Shown piece by piece: positions 26,814 through 35,557 of a stretch of 64,000 bases of DNA (position 1 is the first letter of the stretch; every line of letters starts with the position of its first letter). Where the stretch lies: positions 186,001 to 250,000 of the forward strand of contig NZ_JANBBE010000003.1 in the NCBI RefSeq assembly GCF_024648825.1, read 5' to 3'. The notes beneath the pieces are model-generated. The model was not told the DNA's origin, made no database searches, and was given only the letters and a program-made list of their open reading frames with translations. Source of the DNA: Lentzea californiensis. GTDB lineage: Bacteria; Actinomycetota; Actinomycetes; Mycobacteriales; Pseudonocardiaceae. The translations under genes and the position numbers were made by a program.

Positions 26814-28058
26814 TTGTTGATCGCATCCGGCTTGCTCGCCATCGTGGCCCTCACCGTGGCCACCGGCTATTTCGTCGCGCAGGAGTTCGCGTACATGGCG
26901 GTCGACCGCGGCCGCCTGCGGCAGCTGGCCGAGGGCGGCTCGAAGGCCGCCGACCGTGCCTACCGCGTGACCCAGAAGCTCTCCTTCATGCTGTCCGGTG
27001 CCCAGTTCGGCATCACGGTGACGGCGCTGCTCGTCGGTTACGTCGCCGAGCCGCTGCTGGGCACCGGTCTCGGTGTGCCGGGCTCGATGGTGATCGCGCT
27101 GGTCTTCGCGACCTTCGTGCAGATGGTGCTCGGTGAGCTCCTGCCGAAGAACCTCGCGATCGCGCGGCCCGAGAAGCTGGCGCTGGCCCTGAGTTCCTCG
27201 ACGCTGGTCTACCTGAAGATCGCCGGTCCGGTGATCCGGCTGTTCGACGCGGCGGCGAACCGGCTGCTGCGCGCGCTCGGCATCGAGCCCGTCGAGGAAC
27301 TGCCCCAGGGCGCGACCCCCGAGGACTTCCGGCAGATCGTCGAGGAGGCGGGGGAACGGGGACACCTCGACCCCGAGCTCACCCGCCTGCTGGAGCACGG
27401 CATCGGGTTCCGCGAGCTCGTCGCGGAACAGGCGATGACGCCCCGCGTGAACGTCCACACCGTACGGTCCGACGAACCCGCCGCGCGCGTGGTCTCGTTG
27501 CTGGAGACCGGTAACTCGCGTTTCCCGGTGGTCGGCGACGACCTGGACGACCTGCGCGGTGTCGTCGGTCTGGCCGAGGTGCTGACGCTGCCGCCGGAGG
27601 AGCGTTCCTCGACGGAGATCGGGAAGATCGCCTCGCCCGCGCTCGTCGTCCCGGCGACGCTGCCGTTGCCCGCCGTGCTGGAGCGCCTGCGCACCGAACG
27701 CCGTCAGCTCGCCTGCGTGGTCGACGAGTTCGGCGGGTTCGCCGGCGTGATCTCGCTGGAGGACCTGGCGGAGGAGCTCGTCGGTGAGATCCACGACGAG
27801 GACGACCACATGGCCGAGATGATCGAGAAGGTCGGCGACGACTGGCGCGTGCCCGGCCGCATGAGGCTGGACGAGGTCGAGGACGCCACCGGCGTGGAAC
27901 TCCCGGAAGACGACGCCTACGACACGGTGTCCGGTCTGGTGCTGCACCAGCTGGGCAGGGTCGCCGAGGCCGGAGACGAGATCGAGATGAACGGCGTGCG
28001 ACTGGTGGTCACCTCCGTGGCGCGCAACGTGCCCGACTCGGTGGTGTTGTCCCGATGA
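26814..28058 (+). CDS. CNNM/CorC-family membrane protein with CBS pair (first)
   Basis: A 414-residue protein of the hemolysin-C/CNNM class, linked in characterised members to Mg or Co efflux. An N-terminal DUF21/CNNM membrane domain has three to four helices and the motifs SFMLSGAQFGITVTALLVGY and GELLPKNLAIARPE. A CBS-domain pair follows (about residues 200-330: AMTPRVNVHTV, LACVVDEFGGFAGVISLEDL), then a CorC_HlyC transporter-associated domain. The first usable start is TTG 26814 (TTG 26817 is also possible), with no strong ribosome site; an 18-codon open frame at 26764-26820 overlaps it. Confidence 0.88.
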   Translation: MLIASGLLAIVALTVATGYFVAQEFAYMAVDRGRLRQLAEGGSKAADRAYRVTQKLSFMLSGAQFGITVTALLVGYVAEPLLGTGLGVPGSMVIALVFATFVQMVLGELLPKNLAIARPEKLALALSSSTLVYLKIAGPVIRLFDAAANRLLRALGIEPVEELPQGATPEDFRQIVEEAGERGHLDPELTRLLEHGIGFRELVAEQAMTPRVNVHTVRSDEPAARVVSLLETGNSRFPVVGDDLDDLRGVVGLAEVLTLPPEERSSTEIGKIASPALVVPATLPLPAVLERLRTERRQLACVVDEFGGFAGVISLEDLAEELVGEIHDEDDHMAEMIEKVGDDWRVPGRMRLDEVEDATGVELPEDDAYDTVSGLVLHQLGRVAEAGDEIEMNGVRLVVTSVARNVPDSVVLSR

Positions 28059-29086
28059 GCATCGTCATCTCCGTTGTGCTGCTGGCGTTGAACGGCTTCT
28101 TCGTGGCCGCGGAGTTCGCGTTGATCGCGTCGAAGCGGCACCGGCTGGAGCAGGCCGCCGAGACGTCACGGGCGGCACGTGCCGCCGTGGCGGGCGTTCG
28201 TGAGCTGTCGCTGATGCTCGCGGGTGCCCAACTCGGCATCACGCTGTGCACCCTGGGCCTGGGCGCGCTGGCCAAGCCGGCCGTCGCGGACCTGCTGGAA
28301 CCGGCGCTGCGCCTGACCGGCCTGCCGGAGGCGTTCGCCTACGGCATCGCGTTCGCGATCAGCCTGGTGCTGGTGGTGTTCCTGCACATGGTCGTCGGCG
28401 AGATGGCCCCGAAGTCGTGGGCCATCGCGAACCCCGAGCGGTCCGCGCTGATCCTGGCGCTGCCGTTCCGCGCGTTCGCCCGCTCGGTCCGCTGGCTCCT
28501 CAGTGGACTGAACGGCGTCACGAACTCGCTGCTGCGCCTGATGAAGGTCGAGCCGCAGGACGAGCTGGCGCAGGCGCACCGGCCGGACGACCTGCGGATG
28601 CTGCTGCGCCAGTCCGCCGAGCACGGTCTCATCCCCGAGGCCCAGCAACGGCTGCTGACGAGGATGCTGCAGGTCCAGCGCACGACCGTGAGCGAGGTGA
28701 TGGTGCCGATCGAGGAGACGTCGACCGTCACCGAGGCCACCACCGCGCGGGAGGTCGAGCGCCGCAGCCTCCAGTGCGGACGGTCGCGCTTCCCGGTCAC
28801 CGGCCAGGACGGCCGGTACGTCGGACTCGTGCACATCCGCGAGGCCATGCGCGCCACGGCCCGCGGCGAGGACCCGCCGGCCCGCGAGCTGATGGGCCCG
28901 GTGCTGACGCTGCCCGCGTCGATGCCGGTGGCCCAGGCCGTGACCGCGATGCGTGCCGAACGGTCGCAGCTCGCCCTGGTCGCTGACGGCGAGATCTTGG
29001 GCATCGCGGCACTCGAAGACCTCCTCGAAGAGCTGATCGGCGACTTCGAGGACGAAACCGACACCCGTCCGGTCGGCGTCCGCTGA
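28055..29086 (+). CDS. CNNM/CorC-family membrane protein with CBS pair (second)
   Basis: A 343-residue paralogue of the preceding transporter. It has a CNNM membrane domain (LNGFFVAAEFALIASKRHRL, LMLAGAQLGITLCTLGLGAL, GEMAPKSWAIANPERSA) and a CBS pair (VSEVMVPIEETSTV and LALVADGEILGIAALEDLLE). It lacks the C-terminal CorC_HlyC domain of the first gene. The ATG (28055) overlaps the upstream stop (ATGA). Adjacent long/short CNNM pairs are common in Actinobacteria and probably form a heteromeric divalent-cation transporter. Confidence 0.9.
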   Translation: MSIVISVVLLALNGFFVAAEFALIASKRHRLEQAAETSRAARAAVAGVRELSLMLAGAQLGITLCTLGLGALAKPAVADLLEPALRLTGLPEAFAYGIAFAISLVLVVFLHMVVGEMAPKSWAIANPERSALILALPFRAFARSVRWLLSGLNGVTNSLLRLMKVEPQDELAQAHRPDDLRMLLRQSAEHGLIPEAQQRLLTRMLQVQRTTVSEVMVPIEETSTVTEATTAREVERRSLQCGRSRFPVTGQDGRYVGLVHIREAMRATARGEDPPARELMGPVLTLPASMPVAQAVTAMRAERSQLALVADGEILGIAALEDLLEELIGDFEDETDTRPVGVR

Positions 29087-29113
29087 CCGGAGTTTCCCAA
29101 GGAGGAAACACAC

Positions 29114-30046
29114 ATGTTCAAACGGATGCTCAGCGCCTTCGGCGTCGGTGGCCCGTCGGTCGACACCGTGCTGGACTCGCCGCACGCCACGCCCGGTCAG
29201 GTCGTCACCGGGCAGGTGCGCATCCAGGGTGGCAGCGCGGACGCCGAGATCGGCCAGGTCGTGCTGTCGCTCGTCACCCGCGTCGAGGTCGAGCGCGGGG
29301 ATCACGAGTACAGCGGCGTGTCCGAGTTCCTGCGGGTCGTCGTGCAGCAGGGCGTGCGGGTCGCGGCCGGTCAGCTGGTCGCGATCCCGTTCCAGCTGCC
29401 GATCCCGTGGGAGACCCCGATCACCGCGGTCGGCGGCGGCCAGTTGCCCGGCATGACCGTGGGCGTGCGGACCGAGCTCGTGATCGCGGGTGCGCCGGAC
29501 AAGGGCGACCTCGACCCCGTGCTGGTCCACCCGCTGCCGTCGCAGGACGCGGTGCTCAACGCGTTCGGGCAGCTCGGGTTCTCGTTCCGCAGCGCGGACG
29601 TCGAGGCCGGCCGCCTGCACGGCGTGCCGCAGGAGCTCGGCTTCTACCAGGAGATCGAGTTCTTCCCGCCGGCCCAGTTCGCCGGTGCCGTCCAGCAGGT
29701 CGAGCTGACGTTCGTCGCGAACCCGCACGAGCTGTTCGTCATCCTGGAGGCGGACAGGCGCGGCGGGATGTTCTCGTCGGGCGGTGACGCGTTCGGTCAC
29801 TTCCACCTGTCGCACCAGGAGGCGGAGGTCGCCGACTGGGCCTCGTCCATCAACGGGTGGCTGGCCCAGGTCGCGCAGCGTGGCGGTGGCATGCACGGTC
29901 ATGGCGTGCACGGTCACCACGGCCGGGGCGGCATGGGCATGGGCACGGTCGTCGCGGCCGGTGCCGCCGGTGTCGTCGGCGGCATGGTGGTCGGCGAGAT
30001 GATGGACGACGCGTTCGAGGACTTCGGCGACTTCGGCGGCGAATAA
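29114..30046 (+). CDS. Spo0M-like sporulation-control protein
   Basis: A 310-residue cytoplasmic protein of the Spo0M (SpoOM) arrestin-fold family: MFKRMLSAFGVGGPSVDTVL, GQVVTGQVRIQGGSADAEIGQ, VAIPFQLPIPWETPIT, and YQEIEFFPPAQFAGAVQQVE. The extended C-terminus holds a His/Gly stretch (GGGMHGHGVHGHHGRGGMG), a hydrophobic GVVGGMVVGEMM segment and an acidic Phe-rich end. AAGGAGGAAA precedes ATG 29114. In Bacillus, Spo0M modulates sporulation entry; in mycelial actinomycetes its role is less clear. It follows the CNNM pair by 27 bp, so all three may be one operon. Confidence 0.9.
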   Translation: MFKRMLSAFGVGGPSVDTVLDSPHATPGQVVTGQVRIQGGSADAEIGQVVLSLVTRVEVERGDHEYSGVSEFLRVVVQQGVRVAAGQLVAIPFQLPIPWETPITAVGGGQLPGMTVGVRTELVIAGAPDKGDLDPVLVHPLPSQDAVLNAFGQLGFSFRSADVEAGRLHGVPQELGFYQEIEFFPPAQFAGAVQQVELTFVANPHELFVILEADRRGGMFSSGGDAFGHFHLSHQEAEVADWASSINGWLAQVAQRGGGMHGHGVHGHHGRGGMGMGTVVAAGAAGVVGGMVVGEMMDDAFEDFGDFGGE

Positions 30047-30066
30047 CCGCGTTTGCGTTCCTCCTC

Positions 30067-30113
30067 CCGGGGTAACCGCGTCGTGCGTCAAGCAGTCGGC
30101 GTTGTTACCCCGG
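30067..30113 (+). terminator. Stem-loop after the Spo0M gene
   Basis: Perfect 10-bp arms CCGGGGTAAC (30067-30076) and GTTACCCCGG (30104-30113) enclose a 27-nt loop. It lies between Spo0M and the DUF6292 gene, whose GGAGG site follows at once. It could be a terminator without a U-tract or a leader hairpin of the downstream gene. Confidence 0.55.
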
Positions 30114-30134
30114 CGGACGGAGGGTGGTGACGAC

Positions 30135-30455
30135 GTGATCGCGCTTGATTACGCGCTGAGGGTCACGCGGGAACTGGGCTTGAGCGGTGAGTCCTCGTGC
30201 GTGGACCAGCTCAAACCGATGCGTGTGTACATCGCCGTGGACGGCCGGTTGTCCGGACGTCCCGATCACGATGTCGCGCTGCTGTGGACCGAGTGCCACG
30301 GGTGGGAGATCGCCGTCGAGGACGGTGCCGAGCTGACCGTGGTGGCACACCTGGGTGGGGTCGTGGAGCCGCCACCGCGCACCGTCGCCCGCTGGGTGCG
30401 GCGCCAGTTCACCGAGAGCGGCTCATCGGCGTTGGGTACCGGACAGGTGGCCTGA
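30135..30455 (+). CDS. DUF6292 family protein
   Basis: A 106-residue protein from GTG 30135, with GGAGG 11 bases upstream. It reads ALDYALRVTRELGLSGE, MRVYIAVDGRLSGRPDHDVALLWTECHGW, and VVAHLGGVVEPPPRTVARWVRR. These are the conserved blocks of DUF6292, a small soluble family almost confined to Pseudonocardiales and relatives, often in regulator-rich loci. No catalytic residues are evident. It ends just before a perfect 46-bp palindrome. Confidence 0.8.
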   Translation: MIALDYALRVTRELGLSGESSCVDQLKPMRVYIAVDGRLSGRPDHDVALLWTECHGWEIAVEDGAELTVVAHLGGVVEPPPRTVARWVRRQFTESGSSALGTGQVA

Positions 30456-30460
30456 ACGCA

Positions 30461-30506
30461 GAAAAGATCCCTCGCGCCCGTGATCACGGGCGCGAGGGAT
30501 CTTTTC
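30461..30506. terminator. Perfect 46-bp palindrome, bidirectional terminator
   Basis: The 23-bp arms (30461-30483 and 30484-30506) are perfectly complementary with no spacer. Each starts GAAAAGATCCC on the outside and meets at TGATCA. The A-run on one flank and T-run on the other give a U-tract in both directions. It sits between convergent genes ending at 30455 and 30517, so it should stop both transcripts. Confidence 0.9.
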
Positions 30507-30516
30507 ATGAGCGGAA

Positions 30517-32673
30517 TCAGCCGACGCTGACCGGCTCCGCCCTGTCCTTCTTCTCGATCTCGTCGAGCGCGGTGCCCTCGACGTCGAGCTCCGGCAGCCA
30601 GCGCAGGAACTTCGGCAGCCACCACGCACGCTCACCGAGCAGGGCGAGCGCGGCCGGCACGAGCACCATGCGGACCACGAACGCGTCCACGAAGATGCCG
30701 ACGGCCAGGGCGAAGGCGATCGACTTCACGGTCGCCTCCCCGGCGGGGACGAAGCCCGCGAACACCGAGAACATGATCAGTGCGGCGGCCACGACGACCG
30801 GGGCGGCCTGGCGGAAGCCCGTGGTGATGGCCTCGATGGGCTTCGCGCCGCGGTGGTGCGCCTCGTGCATCCGGGACACCAGGAAGATCTGGTAGTCCAT
30901 GGCTAGGCCGAACAGGATGCCGATCACCAGGATCGGCGTGAGGCTGATCAGCGGGCCGGTGCTGTCGAGGTTCACCGCGCCGGAGAGCCAGCCCCACTGG
31001 AACACCGCCACCGTGGCGCCGAGCGACGCGCCGATGGTGAGCAGGAAGCCGAGCACGCCGACCAGCGGCACGAGCAGCGAGCGGAACACCAGGACCAGCA
31101 GCACGAGCGCCAGGCCGACGACGACCGCGAGGTAGATCGGCAGGGCCTTGTCGAGTGACGTGGCCACGTCGACGCTGACCGCGGTGGCACCGGTGACGTA
31201 CGCCTTGCCGCCGTCCACACCGGACAGTTCGGCGCGCAGGTCGGCGACGAGCTTCTCGGTCTCCACCGTGTCCGGGCCGGACTTCGGGATCACGGTGACG
31301 AGCGCGGACTTGCCGTCCTGGCTCGGCTGGGCCGGCGTCACCAGGGCGACGTCGGACAGCTGCGCGATCGGCTTGGACGCCTCGGTGGCCGTCGCGGCGG
31401 CACCCTCGCCCTCGAACAGGACGATGATCGGGCCGTTGAAGCCCTCGCCGAAGCCCTTCGCCAGGATCTGGTCGGCGCGTTCCTGCGTGGAACCGGCCGG
31501 CGGCTTCTGGATCAGCGTGGTGTCCATGGACGTCACCGGGATCGCGACGATGCCGAGCGCGACGACCGAGAACAGCAGCGCGACGACGCGGTTGCGGGTG
31601 ATCGCACCGCCCCAGGCGCGGATGACACCGCGGTCCTTGGGCTCCGAGGCCTCGGCCGCACGTTCCTTGCGGGTCAGCACGCGACGGCCGAGCAGGCTCA
31701 GCACCGCGGGCACCAGCGTGATGGCGATCAGGACCGAGACGACGATCGTGGCGGCGGCGGAGACGCCCATCTGCGTGAGGAACGGGATGCCCGCGATCGC
31801 GAGACCCACGAGCGCGATCACCACGGTGAGCCCGGCGGTGACGACGGCGGAACCGGCGGTGCCGACCGCGGTCGCGACGGCGTGACCCACGCTGGAGCCG
31901 AGGCGCAGCTCTTGGCGGTAGCGGTTGATGATGAACAACGCGTAGTCGATGCCGACCGCGAGTCCCAGCATCGAGGCGAGGATCGGCGTGGTCGACTGCA
32001 GGTCCATGAACCCGGTGGCGATCGTGATGCCGAGCGTGCCGATGCCGACGCCGATACCGGCGCTGAGCAGGTTCATGCCCGCGGTCACGAGCGAGCCGTA
32101 GGTCAGGGCGAGCACGACCAGGGCCAGCACGACACCGATGGCCTCGGTGGGCCCGCCGACGTGCGGCGTCTCCTGCATCGCGGTGCCGGTGACCTCGACG
32201 GTCAGTCCGGCGGCGCGCGCCTTGTCGACGGCCTTGGTCAGTTCGGCGCGCTGCTCCGCGGTGACCTCACCGGGCTTCACGTCGTAGGTGACGGTGCTGT
32301 AGCCGACGTTGACGTCGGCGTTGACGCTGGGCGCCGCCGGGTCGAGCGGGTTCGTCGCCGACCGCACGCCCTTCAGCGCGGACTCGTCGGCCACCAGGTC
32401 GCTGATCGCCTTGACGTGCTGCGGCAGCTTCTGCCCGTCCGGGGCCTGCACGACGACCTTGGCCGACGCGGTCTCACCGGAACCGAACTTCTCCTGGATG
32501 CGCTCCAGGGCGGTGGTCGACTCCTGGCCGGGGATGGACATCGAGTTGGACGTCTCACCGCCGAGCGTGAACGCGCCGACACCGGTGCCGATCAGCACGA
32601 GGAGCCAGATCAGGACGACGGGGAGACGGCGCCGGTAGGTGCCCATTCCCAGTTTGTAGAGCAGTTTCGCCAT
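30517..32673 (-). CDS. MMPL/RND-family membrane exporter
   Basis: A 718-residue RND-superfamily protein with two repeats of one helix, a large extracytoplasmic loop and five helices. It shows SMLGLAVGIDYALFIINRYRQEL in the first half and LFGLAMDYQIFLVSRMHEAH in the second, the paired GxxxDY motifs that carry proton-relay Asp residues in MMPL proteins. It exports lipids, pigments or drugs by proton motive force. ATG 32671-32673 follows AGGAGGCC. It is cotranscribed with the TetR gene 5 bp upstream, which probably represses it. Confidence 0.93.
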   Translation of the reverse strand: MAKLLYKLGMGTYRRRLPVVLIWLLVLIGTGVGAFTLGGETSNSMSIPGQESTTALERIQEKFGSGETASAKVVVQAPDGQKLPQHVKAISDLVADESALKGVRSATNPLDPAAPSVNADVNVGYSTVTYDVKPGEVTAEQRAELTKAVDKARAAGLTVEVTGTAMQETPHVGGPTEAIGVVLALVVLALTYGSLVTAGMNLLSAGIGVGIGTLGITIATGFMDLQSTTPILASMLGLAVGIDYALFIINRYRQELRLGSSVGHAVATAVGTAGSAVVTAGLTVVIALVGLAIAGIPFLTQMGVSAAATIVVSVLIAITLVPAVLSLLGRRVLTRKERAAEASEPKDRGVIRAWGGAITRNRVVALLFSVVALGIVAIPVTSMDTTLIQKPPAGSTQERADQILAKGFGEGFNGPIIVLFEGEGAAATATEASKPIAQLSDVALVTPAQPSQDGKSALVTVIPKSGPDTVETEKLVADLRAELSGVDGGKAYVTGATAVSVDVATSLDKALPIYLAVVVGLALVLLVLVFRSLLVPLVGVLGFLLTIGASLGATVAVFQWGWLSGAVNLDSTGPLISLTPILVIGILFGLAMDYQIFLVSRMHEAHHRGAKPIEAITTGFRQAAPVVVAAALIMFSVFAGFVPAGEATVKSIAFALAVGIFVDAFVVRMVLVPAALALLGERAWWLPKFLRWLPELDVEGTALDEIEKKDRAEPVSVG

Positions 32674-32678
32674 GATGG

Positions 32679-33230
32679 TCAGGCCTCCTGGTGCCCGAGT
32701 GCGTCGTAGCAGGTAGAGAGGATCAAGGGGCGCCACGTCGTCTTGTCACCCTGTTGGTTGGCCAGAAGGGTGAGCACGGCCATGGCGCTCAGCGCGCCGA
32801 CGATCCGGATGGCGCGGGGCAGTTCTTCCTCGGGGTCGATGACGAACATCTCGTTGAGGAGCAGCTCGTCCTGCGCCTGCTGCGGGTCCTCGCCCGGCGC
32901 CGTCATCGTCCGGAACAGCAGCGAGACCAGTCCTGGCCGGTCCAGCGCGTGGTCGGTCAGCAGCTCCAGCGCCCGCCGGTCCCGCTCGGGCCCGGCGGGC
33001 AGCGGCGAGACCTGGTCGAGGACGTGCATCGTGAGCACACGGCTCTGCTCCCACGCCGCTTCGAAGAGAGCGTCCTTGCTCGGGAAGTGGTGCAGCAGGC
33101 CGGCCTTGGACAAGCCGACAGCGTCCGCGAGCGACTTCAACGAGGTCTGCTCGAAGCCGTGCCGCGCGAAGAGCGCGGCGGCGGCGTCGAGGATGTTCTC
33201 GTCGACCCCGGTCCTGGGCTGTCGTGGCAT
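32679..33230 (-). CDS. TetR family repressor of the MMPL operon
   Basis: A 183-residue regulator. The TetR HTH is FARHGFEQTSLKSLADAVGL then SKAGLLHHFPSKDALFEAAW, with a C-terminal ligand domain (residues about 80-175). It is the first gene of the operon with the MMPL exporter, and two palindromic operators lie 22-61 bp before its ATG. An autoregulated exporter switch is the simplest reading. The inducer is probably a substrate of the pump. Confidence 0.92.
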   Translation of the reverse strand: MPRQPRTGVDENILDAAAALFARHGFEQTSLKSLADAVGLSKAGLLHHFPSKDALFEAAWEQSRVLTMHVLDQVSPLPAGPERDRRALELLTDHALDRPGLVSLLFRTMTAPGEDPQQAQDELLLNEMFVIDPEEELPRAIRIVGALSAMAVLTLLANQQGDKTTWRPLILSTCYDALGHQEA

Positions 33231-33251
33231 GAAATCGACTTTACGACGTTC

Positions 33252-33291
33252 ACCGACCGATTCGGTAGGTTTACCGACCGAAATGGTCGGT
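33252..33291. promoter_or_regulatory. Two TetR operators upstream of the TetR-MMPL operon
   Basis: Two related 19-bp sites lie 21 bp apart centre to centre: ACCGACCGATTCGGTAGGT (33252-33270, arms matching 8 of 9) and ACCGACCGAAATGGTCGGT (33273-33291, perfect 7-bp arms). Two helical turns separate them. They end 24 bp before the divergent gene at 33316, which may therefore share the control. Confidence 0.85.
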
Positions 33292-33315
33292 GGCGTTCGT
33301 CACCACAATGGGTGA

Positions 33316-33855
33316 GTGATCGAGGTTCAAGCGGTGGTCGAGGTGACCGGCGGTGACGTCGTTGCGCTGTCCGGGCGGATGAGCCGTGAGGAGTTCGACC
33401 GGGCGCTCGCCGCCATCGCCGACTACGGCTCGGACGACGACGCCGAGTTCGGACCGGCGCAACTCCGCGCGCTGGTGGACGAGGAGGTGATCGTCATGGC
33501 CGGCGGGCTGCAGGTGCGGGACACCGAGACCGGCGTGCGCGTCGGACCCGGCTGCTGCGCCGGGCTGGAGAGCTGGCGCGACTGGGCGAGGCTGCTCGAC
33601 GGCGAGGTGCCGTGGCTGGGGCACTCGCCGTCGCCCGGAGTGGAGTTCGCCGTCGGCGTGGTCAGGCTGCGGCCGGACGAGGACCGCCCCGACGACCCCG
33701 CGTGCGAGATCGCGGACCTCGCCGGGCACCTGGAACGCGTGCGCCAGGACCTCACCGGGTTCCTGGACCTCGTGCGGCGGTGGACGCCGTACGGGCTGGG
33801 CGAGGCGCTGGCCGCGCGGTTCGACGAGGACTTCGTCATCAGCGCCCCTCTGTGA
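33316..33855 (+). CDS. Unknown acidic protein divergent from the TetR-MMPL operon
   Basis: A 179-residue soluble, acidic protein from GTG 33316. I do not recognise the family. It begins IEVQAVVEVTGGDVVALSGRM then SREEFDRALAAIADYG, has a middle GPGCCAGLESWRDWARLLDGE with a vicinal Cys pair, and ends FDEDFVISAPL. There is no signal, helix-turn-helix or membrane segment. It lies 10 bp before the DUF1905 gene and is probably cotranscribed with it. The operators just upstream suggest a shared response with the exporter. Confidence 0.65.
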   Translation: MIEVQAVVEVTGGDVVALSGRMSREEFDRALAAIADYGSDDDAEFGPAQLRALVDEEVIVMAGGLQVRDTETGVRVGPGCCAGLESWRDWARLLDGEVPWLGHSPSPGVEFAVGVVRLRPDEDRPDDPACEIADLAGHLERVRQDLTGFLDLVRRWTPYGLGEALAARFDEDFVISAPL

Positions 33856-33865
33856 GAATGGACGG

Positions 33866-34156
33866 ATGTTCGTCTTCGACGCGGAGCTCTGGATCTGGGA
33901 CGCCCGCCGCACGGATACCTGGACCTTCGTGACGCTGCCCGAGGACGTCTCGGACCAGATCCGCGACATCGCCACGCCCGGCGCCGGCTTCGGCGCGGTC
34001 AAGGTGCGCGCCGGGGTCGGCGCGAGCACCTGGTCGACGTCGGTGTTCCCGGACAAGCAGTCCGGCTGCTACGTGCTGCCGATCAAGGCGGCGGTGCGCA
34101 AGAAGAACGACGTGGCACCGGGCGACGTCGTCGAGGTGACCGTCGAGGTCGTCTAA
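33866..34156 (+). CDS. DUF1905 domain protein
   Basis: A 96-residue DUF1905 protein: FVFDAELWIWDARRTDTWTF, VTLPEDVSDQIRDI, GFGAVKVRAGVGASTWSTSV, FPDKQSGCYVLPIKAAVRKK and GDVVEVTVEV. This small beta-barrel family is found alone or fused to YdeI-like domains; its biochemical role is unknown. It is the second gene of a short operon and ends before a long perfect palindrome. Confidence 0.9.
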   Translation: MFVFDAELWIWDARRTDTWTFVTLPEDVSDQIRDIATPGAGFGAVKVRAGVGASTWSTSVFPDKQSGCYVLPIKAAVRKKNDVAPGDVVEVTVEVV

Positions 34157-34243
34157 GCACCTGCTCAGAAGTTCTGTCTCAAAGCGGCATCACCCCTTCC
34201 CGCCCGGCGAAGTCTCGCACCACGCCGGACATCCCCACACGAC

Positions 34244-34298
34244 GTTGATGAGGGGAGCTTTCATAAACCTCAGGTTTATGAAAGCTCCCCTCATCAAC
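34244..34298. terminator. 55-bp near-perfect palindrome, probable bidirectional terminator
   Basis: Perfect 27-bp arms (34244-34270 and 34272-34298) flank one central C. The arms read outward to inward from GTTGATGAGG through AGCTTTCATAAACCT. They are far richer in A/T than the surrounding DNA. It lies between convergent genes ending at 34156 and 34349. Transcription from either side would form a very stable hairpin, but there is no flanking U-tract. Confidence 0.8.
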
Positions 34299-34348
34299 CT
34301 CAGAGCCCGGGCGTCCCGCCCATTCGGACAGGACTTCCGGCCAGGTGC

Positions 34349-35482
34349 TCAGAGCGTCCAGTCGATGTCGGCGTAGATCGCGGCGTGGTCGCTGGCCGCG
34401 TGCACCTCGTTCGTCATGGTCTCGTAGACGTCCCAACGGTTCTTCGTGCGCGGGCCGCGCCACACGCCCTTGCGGAAGACGCCGCCGCCGGTGGTCTTCG
34501 CGAACAGTGCGGGGGTGAGCAGGACGTAGTCGATCTTGCCCTTCTCGTTCACACCGCGGTACGTGCCCAGGCGGTGGTCCCAGTCGAAGTTCTCGTGCTC
34601 GCTGATGTCCCGCAGGCCCGTGCGCTGGAACAGGGGGCGCAGCGCCTCGCTGTCCGCGGTGTCGTTGAGGTCGCCGACGACGGCGATGTGCTCGTGGCCC
34701 TCGTCGCGCAGGCGGTTCACGATGCGGGCGATGCGGACCGACTGGCGGAACCGGCGGCGGGCGCCGATCGGGTCGCCGGGTGCGCCGTAGCCCTTGGACT
34801 TCAGGTGGTTCACGAGCACGACGACCTCGGGGCCGGCGGGGGTGCGGACGTGGTACTCGGCGCAGTCGCGGGAGAACACGACGCCCGAGCTGTCCTTCGC
34901 GTACACGTGCGTGCGGATCGTGATGACCTGATGGTCGTCGCGCGTGAGCAGTCCGACGTTGATGCCGCGCTCGTCGTTGCCGTCGATGAGGTGGACCTCC
35001 TCGTACGGGGTCCAGCCGACGTTCTTGAGCATGCTGGCCGAGAACATGTGCAGCAGCTCGCGCGACTCGGCCTCGACCACGCCGAGGACGTGGGCGCCGA
35101 CGTCGCGCATCACCTGTGCGGTGTGGCGCGTGGCGAGCTCGCTGACGGGTTCGGTGGTGAGTTCCACCCAGCCGACCCAGGACTCGCGACCGCTTGCCAC
35201 GACCGAGGTTTCGCCGGTGCGGTGGCGCGCGAGGAACCGGCCGCGGATGCGCCGCAGGATCGCGTACCTACTGCGGTCGTTCCTGAGCAACTGCAGTGTC
35301 GCCAGGTGTTCCTTGAGCTCTTCCTTGACTTCCGGCGCGTAGGTCTCGGCGGCGATGAGCTCGTTGAAACGGGCGTGGGCGGCCAGGATCGGGGCCGCGT
35401 GCTTGGTGGCGTTGCGGCCCATGACTTTCGGGCGCTCGAACATGTTCTCCACGTTGAACGAGCCGATCCGCGTGGTGCTCAC
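34349..35482 (-). CDS. Endonuclease/exonuclease/phosphatase (EEP) family protein
   Basis: About 377 residues from GTG 35480-35482. It starts with the EEP strand RIGSFNVENMF (metal-binding Asn), has VLGVVEAESRELLHMF (Glu ligand), VVVLVNHLKSKG (His), VVGDLNDTADSEAL (catalytic Asp-x-Asn) and ends NEVHAASDHAAIYADI (SDH catalytic dyad). All catalytic positions of the DNase I-like fold are therefore present. It hydrolyses phosphodiesters or phosphomonoesters; the substrate is open. No signal peptide is seen from this start. Confidence 0.88.
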   Translation of the reverse strand: MSTTRIGSFNVENMFERPKVMGRNATKHAAPILAAHARFNELIAAETYAPEVKEELKEHLATLQLLRNDRSRYAILRRIRGRFLARHRTGETSVVASGRESWVGWVELTTEPVSELATRHTAQVMRDVGAHVLGVVEAESRELLHMFSASMLKNVGWTPYEEVHLIDGNDERGINVGLLTRDDHQVITIRTHVYAKDSSGVVFSRDCAEYHVRTPAGPEVVVLVNHLKSKGYGAPGDPIGARRRFRQSVRIARIVNRLRDEGHEHIAVVGDLNDTADSEALRPLFQRTGLRDISEHENFDWDHRLGTYRGVNEKGKIDYVLLTPALFAKTTGGGVFRKGVWRGPRTKNRWDVYETMTNEVHAASDHAAIYADIDWTL

Positions 35483-35557
35483 ACACTCCAGGGTCGCATG
35501 TGGAGGAACGAGTGCGCCCTGGTCCGCTCGGGTGATCTTTCGTTGCGCCGAAGGTGG

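Noticed and set aside
30517-32673. MMPL protein as a mycolic-acid exporter
   Set aside because: No mycolate genes nearby, and a dedicated TetR with operators fits a drug or metabolite pump better.
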